From NCBI GenBank assembly GCA_030674185.1, contig CM060312.1, positions 73,504,237 through 73,568,236 on the forward strand: 64,000 bases of DNA, in the 5' to 3' direction. This document shows positions 45,196 through 56,479 of the stretch, one piece after another. Position numbers and translations under genes: made by a program. Position 1 is the stretch's first letter; each line of letters starts with the position of its first letter. Under the pieces are notes generated by a model, which did no database searches, was not told where the DNA came from, and saw nothing but the letters and a program-made list of their open reading frames with translations. The stretch is from Monoplex corrugatus (taxonomy: Eukaryota > Mollusca > Gastropoda > Littorinimorpha > Ranellidae).

Positions 45196-45207
45196 CTGCA
45201 AATACAC

Positions 45208-45209
45208 AC

Positions 45210-45255
<46 letters not shown>

Positions 45256-45478
45256 CGACGACGATGATGATGACGACGATGATGACGACGACGATGACGA
45301 TGACGATGATGATGATGACGACGACGACGCACACGGAATGGATTTAGGCGTGATGGTGATGATGATGATGATGATGACGACAACGACGACGATGATGATG
45401 ACGACGACGACGACGACGACGACGACGCACACGGAATGGATTTAAGCGTGATCATGATGATGATAATGATGATGCACA
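45208..45478. repeat. (GAT)n/(GAC)n array with interspersed GCACACGGAATGGATTTA
   Basis: GAT and GAC trinucleotides are punctuated by GCACACGG(A/C)ATGGATTTA three times (about 45329, 45426 and 45474). Confidence 0.95.
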
Positions 45479-46200
45479 CGGCATGGATTTAGACATAAAC
45501 AGGACCGCACACATGTTGACCTGGGAGATAGGAAAGATGTTCACCCTTTATCCACCAGGCGACAGGTCGCCAAGAATGATCAACACGGTGTTGTCCGAGC
45601 AAAGAGCCAGTCACTAAATCAATGACAGACTAATAATATGGTCTAAGGGAGGGAATCGATTGCAGGACTGTTGATGTAATACAGTAATTATTTCCCTTGG
45701 AAGCGCCTGTTATTTTTTACCGGGTGAAAAGTTTGTTTTTTAACTAGTAGATCTACCCGTCAAGACAGGAACCGTTACGCCCTCGACGTGTAGAATAACC
45801 CGCAAAGACTTCAGCGAGTTAATTAAGTCCGTGAACAGTCAATGGGGCGCTGTACTAAAGAACATTCTACCAGACTCCTTCATCTATGTCGGTTGTGAGC
45901 CAAAGCCTGGGTCTCTGCAAATGACTTCTCTGTCCATTCTACAATGTTGTCAGTCCATCGTTAGGCCTTCTTGTATCTGATGCAACAGCGTAGCTATCAC
46001 TTGAGATGATACGAGAAAGTTTTGCTTAGTCTATACACAAGCATAGTCTTTCTTGATCTTTACTTTGATACGACAAGGTATTGCTTAGTGTATACACAAG
46101 ATAGTCTTTCTTGATCTTTGCTAATGTGTGGCTGTTGTTGTTCTTCTCTTTCGTTTGTTTCAGTTCGTCCTTCCTTTATTTCAGTTTTTCTCTTTGTTTC
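45479..46200. other. No recognised feature
   Basis: Mostly unique sequence. One short duplication: ACAAGATAGTCTTTCTTGAT and ACAAGCATAGTCTTTCTTGA, near 46097 and 46035. Confidence 0.5.
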
Positions 46201-46219
46201 TTTCCTTCTTTGCTTGTCT

Positions 46220-46590
46220 ACACAGTGACTGTCATAATTATGTCTACACAGTGACGCTTATAATTATCTCTACATAGCGACGCTGATAATTATGTCTAAA
46301 CAGCGACACTGATAATTCTATATACACAATGACACTAATAATAAGGTCTACACAGCCACGCTGATAATTATGTCTACACAGCGACATTGATAATTATTCT
46401 ACACAGTGACGCTTACAATTATCTCTAAACAGCGACGCTGATGATTATGTCTAAACAGCGACACTGATAATTCTGTATACACAATGACAGTGACGCTGAT
46501 AATTATGTCTGCACAACGACGGACATAATCATGTTTACACAATGACGCTGATAATTATGTCTACACAGTGAAGCTGATAATTATGTCTAC
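46220..46590. repeat. 26-bp minisatellite, about 14 copies
   Basis: Unit GTCTACACAGTGACGCTGAT followed by AATTAT. The units vary at GTCTA/TATAC and ACGCT/ACACT. Confidence 0.95.
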
Positions 46591-46715
46591 TTAGGAAGAC
46601 AGAGTATGAGTCTTTCGAATAGACAGGGGAAGATCAGTCCAGTTTGGATCTTTAGGCCAGACACAGAAAAAGAGTGGATACCGACTATGAAACATCTGTA
46701 TCCAGGAATTTGTAA

Positions 46716-46786
46716 TCAAGTAGTACCAGAAGCAGAACGGAGCGGTCGGGCTGGGGTGGTCACAAAAATAAAATAAGGTGCAGTAA
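46716..46786 (-). mobile_element. CR1-like LINE fragment, downstream half
   Basis: Minus strand reads TTPARPLRSASGTT, matching the PSRTLRSASD block in the CR1-A copy at 52700. Separated from its upstream half by an RTE-A insertion. Confidence 0.65.
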
Positions 46787-47218
46787 ACATTGAGAGTTCT
46801 TGAATGTTATATAGAACCGATAACGTTATACGGTTGTGAGGCAAGGACAGCATTGAGGCAGCCGAGATGTGGTTTCTAAGAAGAATGTTGAGACTTCCAT
46901 GGACAGCAAAATAAAACAAACGAGACAGTCTCGAAGGAAGCAGACACAAGAAGATCATTCATAAGTAAGATTAGGAAAAGACAGCCAAAATTTACACACC
47001 ATATTATGAGGAAAGGGGAATTAGAGCACCTGGTCACAACAGGAAAGCTGAAGGGAAAGAGAGCACCAGGCAGACCCAGAGATAAAGTCTTGGACGGACT
47101 TGCAGGGTGGCTGAGGACAGACAGGAGGGAAGATGGGCTTACGGCGACAAGGGATAGATATATATGGAGGGCCATGCCCGCCAACGCCATGCGGCAGGGC
47201 ACTTGATGATGATGATGA
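46787..47218 (+). mobile_element. RTE-A LINE insertion in the CR1 fragment
   Basis: From GAGAGTTCTTGAATGTTATA through LEHLVTTGKLKGKRAPGRP to IWRAMPANAMRQGT and a GATGATGATG tail. About 30 bp are missing around AVNT/QSQ relative to other copies. Confidence 0.88.
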
Positions 47219-47345
47219 GTGCCATTGATGACGTATTGATTTTGTGAGACATTCTTTTGGAAACCGGCAACCAGCGGAGAAAGTAAAGCGAGGGAGTGAT
47301 ATGATCACGGCCCTTTTTACTAAGGGCAAGATTCATACACACAAT
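47219..47345 (-). mobile_element. CR1-like LINE fragment, upstream half
   Basis: Reads KKGRDHITPSLYFLRWLPVS, then KRMSHKINT, matching KKKKADHISPLLAQLHWLPV, then SKRIQYKLDT, in CR1-A at 52800-52860. Confidence 0.75.
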
Positions 47346-47517
47346 CGCTCATATGTATACAACAAGGCTGTCGACTTCCAACAAGAGGCACTAAGCGTCG
47401 AGAGTGCGGCCCTCAAGACTTCGGGAAGAGGCATCGAAGTCCTTCATCTTAGGGCACACTCTTGTCTGGTACTAGCAGTATTTCATGATTCTTGTTGGCC
47501 CATCTGCTAACTGGTGA

Positions 47518-47528
47518 GTCTCTCTCTC

Positions 47529-47575
<47 letters not shown>

Positions 47576-47792
47576 GCCTGTCTCTCTCTCTGTGTGTTTC
47601 TCTCTCTCTCTCTCTCTGAGTGTGTGTGTGTGTTGTTGTGTGTGTGTGTGCATCAGTGTGTGTGTATTGCGTGTGTGTATGCGTGCGTGTGTGTGAGTGC
47701 ATGTTGCGTGCGTGTGTGTGTTTGTGAGTGTCTTTGTGTGTGGGTTTGTTTGTTTCTGTGAGTGTGCGTGCGAGCGTGTGTGTGTGTGTGTT

Positions 47793-47840
<48 letters not shown>

Positions 47841-48010
47841 CATGTGTGTGTGTGTGTGTGTATGAGTGTGTATGTGAGTGTCTGAATCTGTGTGTACGTG
47901 CGTGTGTGCGTGTTTGTGTGTATGTATGTGTGTGTACGTGTTATGTGGTGTGTGTGTATATGTGTATGGTTGGGTGTGTGTGTGTGTGTGTGTGTGTGTA
48001 CGTGTTATGT

Positions 48011-48065
<55 letters not shown>

Positions 48066-48079
48066 TGTTTGTGGTGTGT

Positions 48080-48113
<34 letters not shown>

Positions 48114-48150
48114 TGTGTGTGTCTGTGTCTGTGTCTGTGTCTGTGTCTGT
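47518..48150. repeat. (CTGT)n then long TG-rich array
   Basis: CTGTCTGT to 47600, then TG with TGCG, TGAG and TTATGTGG interruptions. CGTGTTATGTGGTGTGTGTG recurs near 47936 and 48001. Confidence 0.95.
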
Positions 48151-48250
48151 CTGATAATGAAGAGTATACTGATTGTGTAGGTTTTCGTAAACTAAAATGT
48201 GCGTGTGTACAAGGATACGCACCTGCATGTGGTATGTGTGTATATATAAG

Positions 48251-48335
48251 TGTGTGACTGCGTGCCTGCGTGTGTGTGTGTGTTTGTGTGAGTGAGTGCG
48301 TGTGTGTGCGTGTGCGTGAGCGCGCGCAAGTGTGT
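48251..48335. repeat. TG/TGCG-rich tract
   Basis: Imperfect TG, TGAG and CGCG. Confidence 0.9.
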
Positions 48336-48470
48336 GTATTTATATCATATAAAGCATATCACTGTAGCTGGATAAATACACCAAGTGTTCAGTTTTAATG
48401 ATGCTCATTTTCTCACTTTAATGAAAAAAGCATGTGAAACCATATCATTTATGTGTTTGTGTTTGTGTGT

Positions 48471-48616
48471 TGGGGGGGGGGGGGGGAGGAGGGGGGAGCG
48501 TATGTGTGGACATGTGTGTTTGTGTGTCTGTGTGTCTATAATTATATCTGTTCTATATCTCTGTGTGTGTTTGTGAGTGAATGAACGTGTACGTGTGTGT
48601 GTTACACACACACACT

Positions 48617-48673
<57 letters not shown>

Positions 48674-48840
48674 GCAGACAGAGAGAGAAAGAGAGAGATA
48701 GAGAGAAAAAGACAGACAGACAGAGACATAGACAGAGAGACAGACAGACAGACAGAGACAAACAGAGACAGACAGACAGATAGGACAGACAGACAGACAG
48801 AATGAATGAAAGAGAGAGAGAGAGAGGGGGGGGGAGGAGG
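48471..48840. repeat. G-run, TG, (CA)n and (GACA)/(GA)n compound microsatellite
   Basis: G tract at 48471-48497, TG sequence, CA at 48603-48670, then GACAGACA and GA to 48840. Confidence 0.93.
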
Positions 48841-49079
48841 TTATAAAACGAAACATAAACATACATTGAAACAGACTGCTGAACAGCAAAAAGAACACCA
48901 CCATTTCACAAGATGCCAACTGCAATAAACTCCAAGGGATTTCCATGGTACCAAATAAGAAAGGGTGACCCATACCCCCAAAATTCTCGAACAGAATCAA
49001 ACTGCTTGGCCATTACACTTTACACAAAAGGCTGAACACACAGAATAACTTACTGTGGATGATACGAACACACTCAAAT

Positions 49080-49150
49080 GACTTAGATAATAGGTAATGG
49101 GGTGGTAGAGACTTCAACTTTTCCCTGGGCCAGGTTATGAGGGCGGCGCC
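49080..49150 (-). mobile_element. SINE-1 short fragment
   Basis: GGTGGTAGAGACTTCAACTT and GAGGGCGGCGCC match the middle of SINE-1 in reverse. Confidence 0.7.
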
Positions 49151-49164
49151 AATCTTGTCTCTGT

Positions 49165-49225
49165 CGCTTCTTTTTCTTCTTCGTCTTCTTCTTCTTCGTC
49201 TTCGTCCTTCTTCTTCTTCTTCTTC

Positions 49226-49257
<32 letters not shown>

Positions 49258-49356
49258 TTTCTTCTTCTTCCTTCTTCCTCTCTTCTTTCTTCTTCTTCTT
49301 CTTCTCTTCTTCTCTTCTTCTTCTTCTTCTCTTCTTCTTCTTCTTTTCTTCTTTCT
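49165..49356. repeat. (TTC)n trinucleotide tract
   Basis: TTC/CTT with CGTC and CTC breaks for about 190 bp. Confidence 0.97.
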
Positions 49357-49420
49357 CCAGCTGGATCTGACCAAGAAGGAACAAAGTGAACTTCACAAGG
49401 CTCAAATTTCCCTGTATGTT
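49357..49420 (+). mobile_element. R2-like LINE 3' end remnant
   Basis: CTGGATCTGACCAAGAAGGA, ACAAAGTGAACTTCACAAGG matches the sequence encoding the C-terminus (..RRNEKSELHKD) of the fragment at 2542-3105. Only about 60 bp are recognisable. Confidence 0.65.
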
Positions 49421-49425
49421 GCCTG

Positions 49426-49512
49426 TGTCCGACAGCTAAGTGGTTAAGGCATCCCTCGTGAGGTTGACTGGCTTGTGAGGCTGAACACCTTGATGCCAGG
49501 TTCGAACTCAAG
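49426..49512 (+). other. tRNA-like sequence (SINE head or tRNA pseudogene)
   Basis: A-box-like CAGCTAAGTGGTTAAGGC and B-box AGGTTCGAACTC, about 50 bp apart. The acceptor stem does not pair well, so it is not called as a functional tRNA. Confidence 0.55.
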
Positions 49513-49551
49513 ATGATGGACAATTTTCTACAACCAACACCACACACAACC

Positions 49552-49552
<1 letters not shown>

Positions 49553-49612
<60 letters not shown>
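49553..49612. repeat. (CA)n microsatellite
   Basis: Pure CA, followed by a C-run tract at 49644-49668. Confidence 0.97.
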
Positions 49613-49614
<2 letters not shown>

Positions 49615-49738
49615 TGAACAATCTCGTTGACAGTTTTTTACTATTCCCCCCCCCCCCCCTCCCCCCAATTTTTTTGACTCTGTCTCTGTCTGTTTGTCTG
49701 TCACTCTCTCTCTCTCTCAACACACCATCTCACATCAC

Positions 49739-49739
49739 C

Positions 49740-49822
<83 letters not shown>

Positions 49823-49825
49823 CAC
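49739..49825. repeat. (CA)n microsatellite
   Basis: About 85 bp of pure CA. Confidence 0.97.
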
Positions 49826-50047
49826 ACACACAATCAGCCCCCACAACGTTATAAACGTGAGATCAGGGAAAGTGCCAGCAGTGAACTTTAATCAGGGTAG
49901 CCCTTATTTCGGGACACCGCACACGTCTGTGTTATCTTGCCAAAGATGCCAGTCTGTCGAAACACCGCCTGCTGTGCTGGCCTGGCTCAGCCTGAACCAA
50001 GGAAACCATTCATCTCTACCTCACCATAATAATAACAATAAAAACAG

Positions 50048-50122
50048 AGTCGCCGTGGTGTAGTGGTAAGTGCAACGGACTACCGACTGGAAGGTTGTGG
50101 GTTCGAATTCCCATCAGTCCTT
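50048..50122 (+). other. tRNA-like sequence (SINE head)
   Basis: GCCGTGGTGTAGTGGTAAG (A-box region) and GTGGGTTCGAATTCCCATC (B-box region), spaced as in a tRNA. The anticodon arm is poor. Confidence 0.55.
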
Positions 50123-50139
50123 TTTGACACTGACTCACT

Positions 50140-50298
50140 GGACCCTCTCCACCAGCATCCTGCATTGCCAACCATGCTAGCAAAACAAAACTTTAAAAGC
50201 ATTTGATTCCCTCACCCTATCCACCAGCTTCCTGCTGGGAATCAAAGACTTAAGTTTTTTGTAGTTGGTGGATAGGGTGCAGGAGTCAAAGGGTTTGT
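50140..50298. mobile_element. MITE-T copy, degraded ends
   Basis: Left GACCCTCTCCACCAGCATCC and the long-arm CATGCTAGCAAAACAAAAC. The inner palindrome has a deleted centre (CTTCCTGCTGGGAATC). Short arm on the right ending GGAGTCAAAGGGTTTG. Confidence 0.82.
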
Positions 50299-50309
50299 TA
50301 CAACCATTT

Positions 50310-50634
50310 TTGAGATTTTTCGGCTCCAACCGGTTTCAACCCAGTGTTGAGCGTGCTTTGGGGGTCATTGGGAAGGCAGACCGCACCGCACAGTCAAGTC
50401 TCATCCACTTAACGGATGCGTTACAGAGGGTGTCGCTCAGATCTTTTGACCAGTACAGCAAGTGTCTGTATCTCTCAGGCCTGGTTGACGCCAGGAGATG
50501 TCACGATATTAAGCGTAGAGTACAGTCCTGACATGCAGTCTCAGTCCTAGACGACACTCCACAGCATCATGATTATCATCCTCACCGTCACCATCATCGT
50601 AGCATTGTGAAAACTGTCTCAGCGTCTATGGCCA
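50310..50634. repeat. RepD copy with empty sites
   Basis: Aligns with 25365-25995 but lacks both insertions found there: the TTAA at 50409-50412 is unoccupied and CAGTCTCAG at 50536-50544 is single. An 88-codon open frame crosses it but shows no known motif. Confidence 0.78.
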
Positions 50635-50768
50635 TTAACTCTTTGATTCCCGCACCCTGTCCACCAACTGCAGGAAGGTGGTGGGTAGGGTGAGGGAAGT
50701 CAAAGCGTTAAGTTTTTGCTTTGTTAGCATGGTTGACGGTGGACAGGGTGCAGGTGTCAAAGGATTAA
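50635..50768. mobile_element. MITE-T copy in RepD
   Basis: TTAA at 50635-50638 and 50765-50768. Left arm shortened to the centre (CCACCAACTGCAGGAAGG). Long right arm with an internal deletion. Confidence 0.88.
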
Positions 50769-50865
50769 GGTGCAGAAAATGGCGTAGAAAAATGGGACAC
50801 AAAAAAAGTGAGCACAAAGGAAACTGCTTAATTAAGTGCGATGATAAAAAAAAAGTAATAATAAT

Positions 50866-50901
<36 letters not shown>

Positions 50902-50965
50902 AATAGTAGTGATGATGATGATGGTGATGGTGATGGTGATGGTGATGATGATAATAACAAAAATA
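50866..50965. repeat. (AAC)n then (GAT/GGT)n tract
   Basis: ACAACAACA for 35 bp, then GATGATGATGGTGATGG. The flanks to 51740 hold nothing recognised except short GTT runs near 51280. Confidence 0.9.
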
Positions 50966-51744
50966 ATAATGATAACGATATTTATGAGGAGCTGAATCTA
51001 AATGTCTAAATCAAATCAAAGCCCTCACTCTCATCTTCCCTCAAAACATTAATTCACAATAAACAAACAACACAACCTAGGGGCAGAAAGCACTTGCACA
51101 CATGGGTGGATGGGTGGGTTGGTGGGTAAACGGAGGGACAGGAGGGGGAGTGGGATGTAGGGGTGGGGGTAGGTTAAAGGGGGAATAACTGCTAAACATG
51201 ATAGTGGCAAAAAACAACTTTTTTCCCCCTTTCCATTTTGTGACGGGGCTAGGTGGGGAGGGAGGAGATCGTTAATCTATTGTTGTTGTTGTTGTTGTTC
51301 TTGTTCTTGTTGTTTTGCGGTTTTTATTTCGTCTTGTTTTGTTTTCTTAGAATCTACTCTCTTCACCTTGAAATCTACGTAATACACGACAGATGGATAA
51401 ATGTCGAACTTTCTATCGAGTTCCGCTCAGTTGATGGATACAGGAAGGAGATTTTTCCGATTTCTGAAGAAAAGTACCCGACATTGCTTTCACAAACATT
51501 TGCGGTTAACGTATTGTGACACAGAATAGATAAACGGAGCAACTTTGGGTAGGAATAAAGGGTGCAGTTAGTGCGTGTCAACGACGGATATCATGCTATA
51601 CAGAACAGCACTAAAAGTCAGTCATTCTTTAAGGAGATAAGGTGGCAATGCTCATATTCATAATCATTTCTTTTTGTCACAATGGATTGATCATGTGAAA
51701 CTCAGGCTACTCTCCACATTCAGAGCACGTCGCCGCAGAGCAGC

Positions 51745-52112
51745 GCCACTATTTTCTTCTTTTTGACCAAGACTTTATAAAGGCAAGAAGGCTAATTGGC
51801 CTTCAAGGAGACAGACCTGGGAAATGAACCTATCTCTCCAATATTTTTATACCAGGGTAACCGGACGATGCCCTGCTCTTCGTGATTTTCAATTGCCGTG
51901 GGATCTTAAGTGTGCGCAGGCCAGAAGGCACACGGGTCCGACTTTTTTTGGTTTTGTCCTCTTCTGAAGGACTAGACGTTCACTTCAATTTTCCGACCAA
52001 ACTGAGGAGAAAAGTCGAGTCCTTTATGAGAAAATAACCCTGGAATCTCGAGTTTAGTTATTGGCAGGCGAAAGTCCGAACCATTCTGCCACTCTTCTCC
52101 TCCTGTGAGGGC
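51745..52112 (-). mobile_element. SINE-1 5' half with tRNA-like head, reverse
   Basis: GACTTTATAAAGGCAAGAAG, ATTTTTATACCAGGGTAACC and GTGCGCAGGCCAGAAGGC, ending in the reversed head GAACCATTCTGCCACTCTTC. Confidence 0.85.
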
Positions 52113-52144
52113 AACAATGTGTGCGGTAGACGAGTGTATTGCAT

Positions 52145-52228
52145 GTAAATAATAATAATAATAATTACAATATTTATATAGCGCAAAATCTTGATAAAAT
52201 CAAATCTAAGCGCTGAAGCAGACACACA

Positions 52229-52268
<40 letters not shown>

Positions 52269-52276
52269 CACACACG

Positions 52277-52334
<58 letters not shown>

Positions 52335-52504
52335 TGGCTATAAATGGGGAGAAAGAATAAAAGCAATAAAAGCAAGAATAAAAGCAATGGAAAATTATAG
52401 AGAGCATAGATATACAATTATATATTATAACCATGTGATTCCCCTCCGAGTGGAGACAGGCTGCAGAGGGGGGGGGGGGGGGGGGATTGAGTGAGGTTAG
52501 GATT
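52145..52504 (-). mobile_element. CR1-A LINE 3' untranslated region and (ATT)n tail
   Basis: Minus strand runs from the stop at 52505 through a poly-C tract and a CA/GCAC microsatellite (52215-52333) to CAGCGCTTAGATTTGATTTT, GCGCTATATAAATATTGTAA and ATTATTATTATT. Ending in a short tandem repeat just after a TATAAATA-type motif is typical of CR1-group LINEs. Confidence 0.8.
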
Positions 52505-54459
52505 TTATGCGGAGGAGAAAAGGTGAGTTTTGAGAGCGGACTTGAAGGAGACAAAAGTAGGTTGCTGACGGACTGAGAGAGGAAGTTTGTTCCAGGAGAA
52601 TGGACCAGAAACAGAGAAGGCTCGTGGACCATAGGTATTGAGCTTAGTGCGTGGAAAGCGAAAAGTCAGAGGATCGGAGGCAGAGCGGAGGGTACGTGAG
52701 GGAACATAGATCTCAAGTAGGCTTGACAGGTAATCGGGGGCTGCGTTATTGAGGCTTTTGTGGCACATGGTGTCTAGTTTGTACTGTATGCGCTTTGATA
52801 CAGGGAGCCAGTGAAGTTGTGCCAGGAGAGGAGATATGTGGTCAGCTTTTTTCTTTTTGAGTACAAGGCGTACAGCATTGTTTTGAATGCGCTGTAGGAT
52901 GTGAATGGTGGAGGCAGGAAGACCAGACAGGAGTGAATTGCAATAGTCAATGCGAGACATTATGAAGGAGAGAACGAGTTTTGCAGTTGTTTCGACAGAG
53001 AGATACTTCCTGATCAGCCTTATACGATGGAGATGATAGTAGCAAGATCTGGCAGTTTGAGAAACAAAGTTGTTCATGGAGAGGGTAGAGTCAATGCAGA
53101 CACCAAGGTTTTTAGCTGAATCAGAAATTGGGACTGATGTGTTACATAATGGGAGAGAAAGAGGAGGCAGCTGAGAAAGTTTCTGACGGGTGCCAATGAG
53201 GATAGCTTCTGTCTTGTCATCATTTAGCTGAAGTTTGTTGTATGTCATCCAATTTTTGATGTCCGAGTAACACTCAGTGGTGCGAGTCAAGAGGCGCTGT
53301 ATATTATCAGTTGAGTCACTGTCTTGAAGTTGGGTGTCATCAGCATAGAAGTGGTGTTTTATAGAGTGGGAGTTGATGATGGTGGACAGGGGGGAGGTGT
53401 AAAGGGTGAAAAGAACAGGGCCAAGGACAGATCCTTGTGGAACACCACAGGTCAGGTATGCAGGTTGAGAGTAAGTGCCATTGATGAGAACAGTTTGTTT
53501 TCTGTTTGATAAATACGAAGTGAAAAAGGAGAGAGCAATGTCAGAGATGCCAAAGTATGATGAAGTCTAGAAAGGAGAATACCATGGTCAATGGTATCGA
53601 AGGCTGCAGACAGATCAAGGAGTGTGAGGAGAGAGACTTTGCCAGTATCAGTTGCAAGGAGGAGATTGTTGAGAATGTGTAGTAGGGCAGTTTCAGTGCT
53701 ATGGCACTGGCGGTAGGCTGACTGGAAAGGATTGAGGAGATTGTTGGCAGACAGGTGAGAGTTCAGCTGGTTGAGGACGACTTTTTCAAGGAGTTTTGAC
53801 AAGAAAGAGAGATTAGAGATAGGCCGGTAATTTTTCAGTTCATTTGGGTCTAAATTGTGTTTCTTGAGGAGAGGGTGAACAATAGCAGACTTGAAAGAAT
53901 CTGGGACAGTTCCAGTTTGAAGAGAAGTGTTGATGATGTCAGTGATGAATGGGAGGAGAGTAGGGAGACAGTCGGAGTAGAGAGAACCTGGAAGAGGATC
54001 CAGTTCGCAGGTTTTGAACGACATGGATCTGATTGTGTTGAAAATTTCTTCTTGTGAGACGGGGGTAAAAGTAGTAAGAGGTGTGCCAGAGAAGGAAGGG
54101 TCAGGTGGGCATGGTTGACAGGGTGTCCTGTCAAGCCTGTCACGAAGAGTTTGTATTTTGGTGGTGAAATACTTGGAGAATACAGATGGGAGTTCTTCAT
54201 TTGTATGTTTTGTTGGGAGAGGTAAATCTTTTCGTGTGCCAAGGAGATGATTCATGGTTGTAAAGAGTTCTTTTGAAGAAGAGGCATTCAGGATTTTGGT
54301 TTGGAAATAGCTTGTTTTTGCTGATGCAATGAGGGTGGATACTTTTGTTTTAGAGGCTTGGAAAAGTTGCCTGTGTACAGTGAGTTTGGATTTGCGCCAA
54401 TGACAGACACACAGGACAACAGTAAGAATCAGCCATTGTCTAAGAAGACACTGTGGCAA
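52505..54459 (-). pseudogene. CR1-A LINE reverse transcriptase, single frameshift
   Basis: From 54459 down: HWRKSKLTVHRQLF, SAKTSYFQTKI, LKNYRPISNLSFLSKLLEKV (RT block 2), NPFQSAYRQCHSTETALLHI, LTLLDLSAAFDTIDHGILLS (motif A), then a 1-base deletion in a T run near 53548 shifts the frame. In the next frame it continues FGISDIALSFFTSYLSNRKQ, CGVPQGSVLGPVLFTLYTSP (motif B), HHFYADDTQLQ (catalytic YADD), KNLGVCIDSTLSM, RIDYCNSLLSGLP, NNAVRLVLKKKKADHI and LHWLPVSKRIQYKLDTMC, ending KTHLFSSA. About 650 codons. The apurinic endonuclease domain expected upstream is absent beyond 54460, so the copy is 5'-truncated. Confidence 0.92.
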
Positions 54460-54489
54460 TATCTACTATACACGACAATTCTTGATGAA

Positions 54490-54690
54490 AATCACACCAC
54501 ATTTTTGAGGACGTTCACCAGGCAATATTGGGAGTAGATATATATATACACAGCAATACTGGCTGAGGATCAAATATTTTAGGACATTAGAAAATGTGGC
54601 TACATTGGCAGATCTAGATCTATAGACACAGCAACACCGACTGAGGATCAGATATTTGAGGACATTAAAAACATAGTAACAAGCATTCAA
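54490..54690. repeat. Two diverged copies of a roughly 115-bp unit
   Basis: ACACAGCAATACTGGCTGAG and ACACAGCAACACCGACTGAG each lead into GATCA.ATATTT..AGGACATTA.AAA. 54700-55290 otherwise holds AT-rich sequence with AAATAAATAA runs and nothing coding. Confidence 0.8.
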
Positions 54691-55299
54691 TTCATTTGAT
54701 ACCATAACAAGCACCAAGTGGTGTTCCTTATATTCTCTTTTTCACACTAATTTTAGACAAATATATCCAAATAATATATCTGGATAAATAAATAAATCGA
54801 TTTATCAAATATCAAACAATTTTTTTTTTCAAATAAATAAGTAAATCAGTTTATCAAATATCAAAGCAACTAATAAGTGGTGTCTCTGATATTTCATTTA
54901 TAGACAAATATTTTACATGAACACCAAAAAAGCTTCATTCGATGTACACATTAACTTCCACAGCATCAACGACTACTCCAATTTTTCAGCCACATGACAC
55001 ACGGTAGCACATCCCACAATGTGTTGTCATCGTGTTTCACTTTATGATTTACTGTTTTACTATCATTTTCCCGCTCCGCAAGTATTTTTACGATTCCCAC
55101 AGGGTACATTTCATAATTTTCAGTCTGTATATCAGTTTATGATTTTTACAATTTCATTTTCACCGTAATGCGTATTAGTTTTGTTTTGTTTTGTTTTGTT
55201 TTAGCGGGGGTGGGGGGTCCCACAAGTTTTAAGAGTTTCACAGCATGGTACATTTTATACTATCAAATCAAATTAGTAGCATAAGGCGTAAGTTGGGAC

Positions 55300-55523
55300 A
55301 CAGAGAGAGAGAGAGGAGAGAGACAGAGACAGAGACAGAGACAGAGAGACAGACAGACAGACAGAGACAGAGAGACAGAGACAGAGACAGAAACAGAAAC
55401 ACAGAGACAGACAGACAGACAGACAGAGACAGAGACAGAGACACAGAGACAGACACAGACAGACAGACAGACAGATTGACAGAGAGAGAGAGAGACAGAG
55501 ACAGACAGACAGACAGACAGACG
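55300..55523. repeat. (GA)/(GACA)n microsatellite
   Basis: About 220 bp of GACAGA units with occasional AAACAC. Between 55525 and 55985 there is purine-rich unique sequence only. Confidence 0.96.
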
Positions 55524-55987
55524 ATGTGGGAGGGGCGGAATAGGAAAGAGCTGTCAGTAAGATTGTTCAGATTCATAGGCGAGAGCGGCAAGGGGCACGA
55601 ACACCGGAAGTGCGGGTCATGACACCTACAATGGCACAAGACAAGGGATACAACTGCATTTACCCGGAACAGATGAAGGTGGGGTGGGTGGGGACGAAGA
55701 GGAAACATGGAATTGATGGCATGGTGTGTGAAAGGAAACGAGATGGGGGAGAGATAGAGACGTAGAGGGAGAGAGGGAGGACACGATAGAAAGAGATCGA
55801 GAAAGAGAGACTGGAGAGAGTGAAGATAAAGGAAGAGAAACAGTAACGCCTTTTTTCTTTCTTTCTTTTTTAGCGGTACAAATTTGTTTGTTTGTTCGTT
55901 TGTTTGAAACCATGGAAAGAGACTGAGGAGAGACTGGAGAGAGGAAAGATAAAGGGAGAGAAACAGTGACGCTTATTTACAGTGGTG

Positions 55988-56215
55988 CAAATTTGATTGG
56001 TTGGTTGGTTGGTTGGTTGGTCTGGTTGGCTGGTGGTGTTGGCTGGCTGGCTGGTTGGTTGGTTGGTTGGTGGTTGGTTGGTTGGTTGGTCTGGTTTGGT
56101 TTGTTTGTTTGCTTGCATGCTTGCTTGTTTTGGTTGGCTGTTTGTGTTGGTTGGTTGGTTGGTTGGTTGATTGGTTGGTCTGGTTTGCTTCGTTTGGTTG
56201 TTTGCTTGCTTGTTT
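55988..56215. repeat. (GGTT)n tract
   Basis: GGTTGGTTGG with CTGG, TTTG and CTTG variants. Clear tetranucleotide periodicity for about 220 bp. Confidence 0.95.
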
Positions 56216-56479
56216 CTCGAGAATGGGAAATTTCAAAAATATTTTATTACTCAAGGGTAGTGGCATTAGGTCTCACTGGACTTGCCTTACAGCTGATCCT
56301 TGCTAATCTACACACACATAACATACGACACACACCATTTTGTGAAAAAAAAAGTTCCGTTGATTAATCCACCTCCAGCTAATCAGCATGGCCGTAAATC
56401 ACACTTCAGGTACTATACAGAGGCTGGCCCAAAACAGACAGAAATGGAGAACTTCCGTTGCTGCTCTACACGTCAACAG

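Noticed and set aside
50265..50531. 88-codon plus-strand frame as a host exon
   Set aside because: It overlaps MITE-T and the dispersed RepD repeat, lacks splice signals, and its paralogue at 25365 is disrupted.
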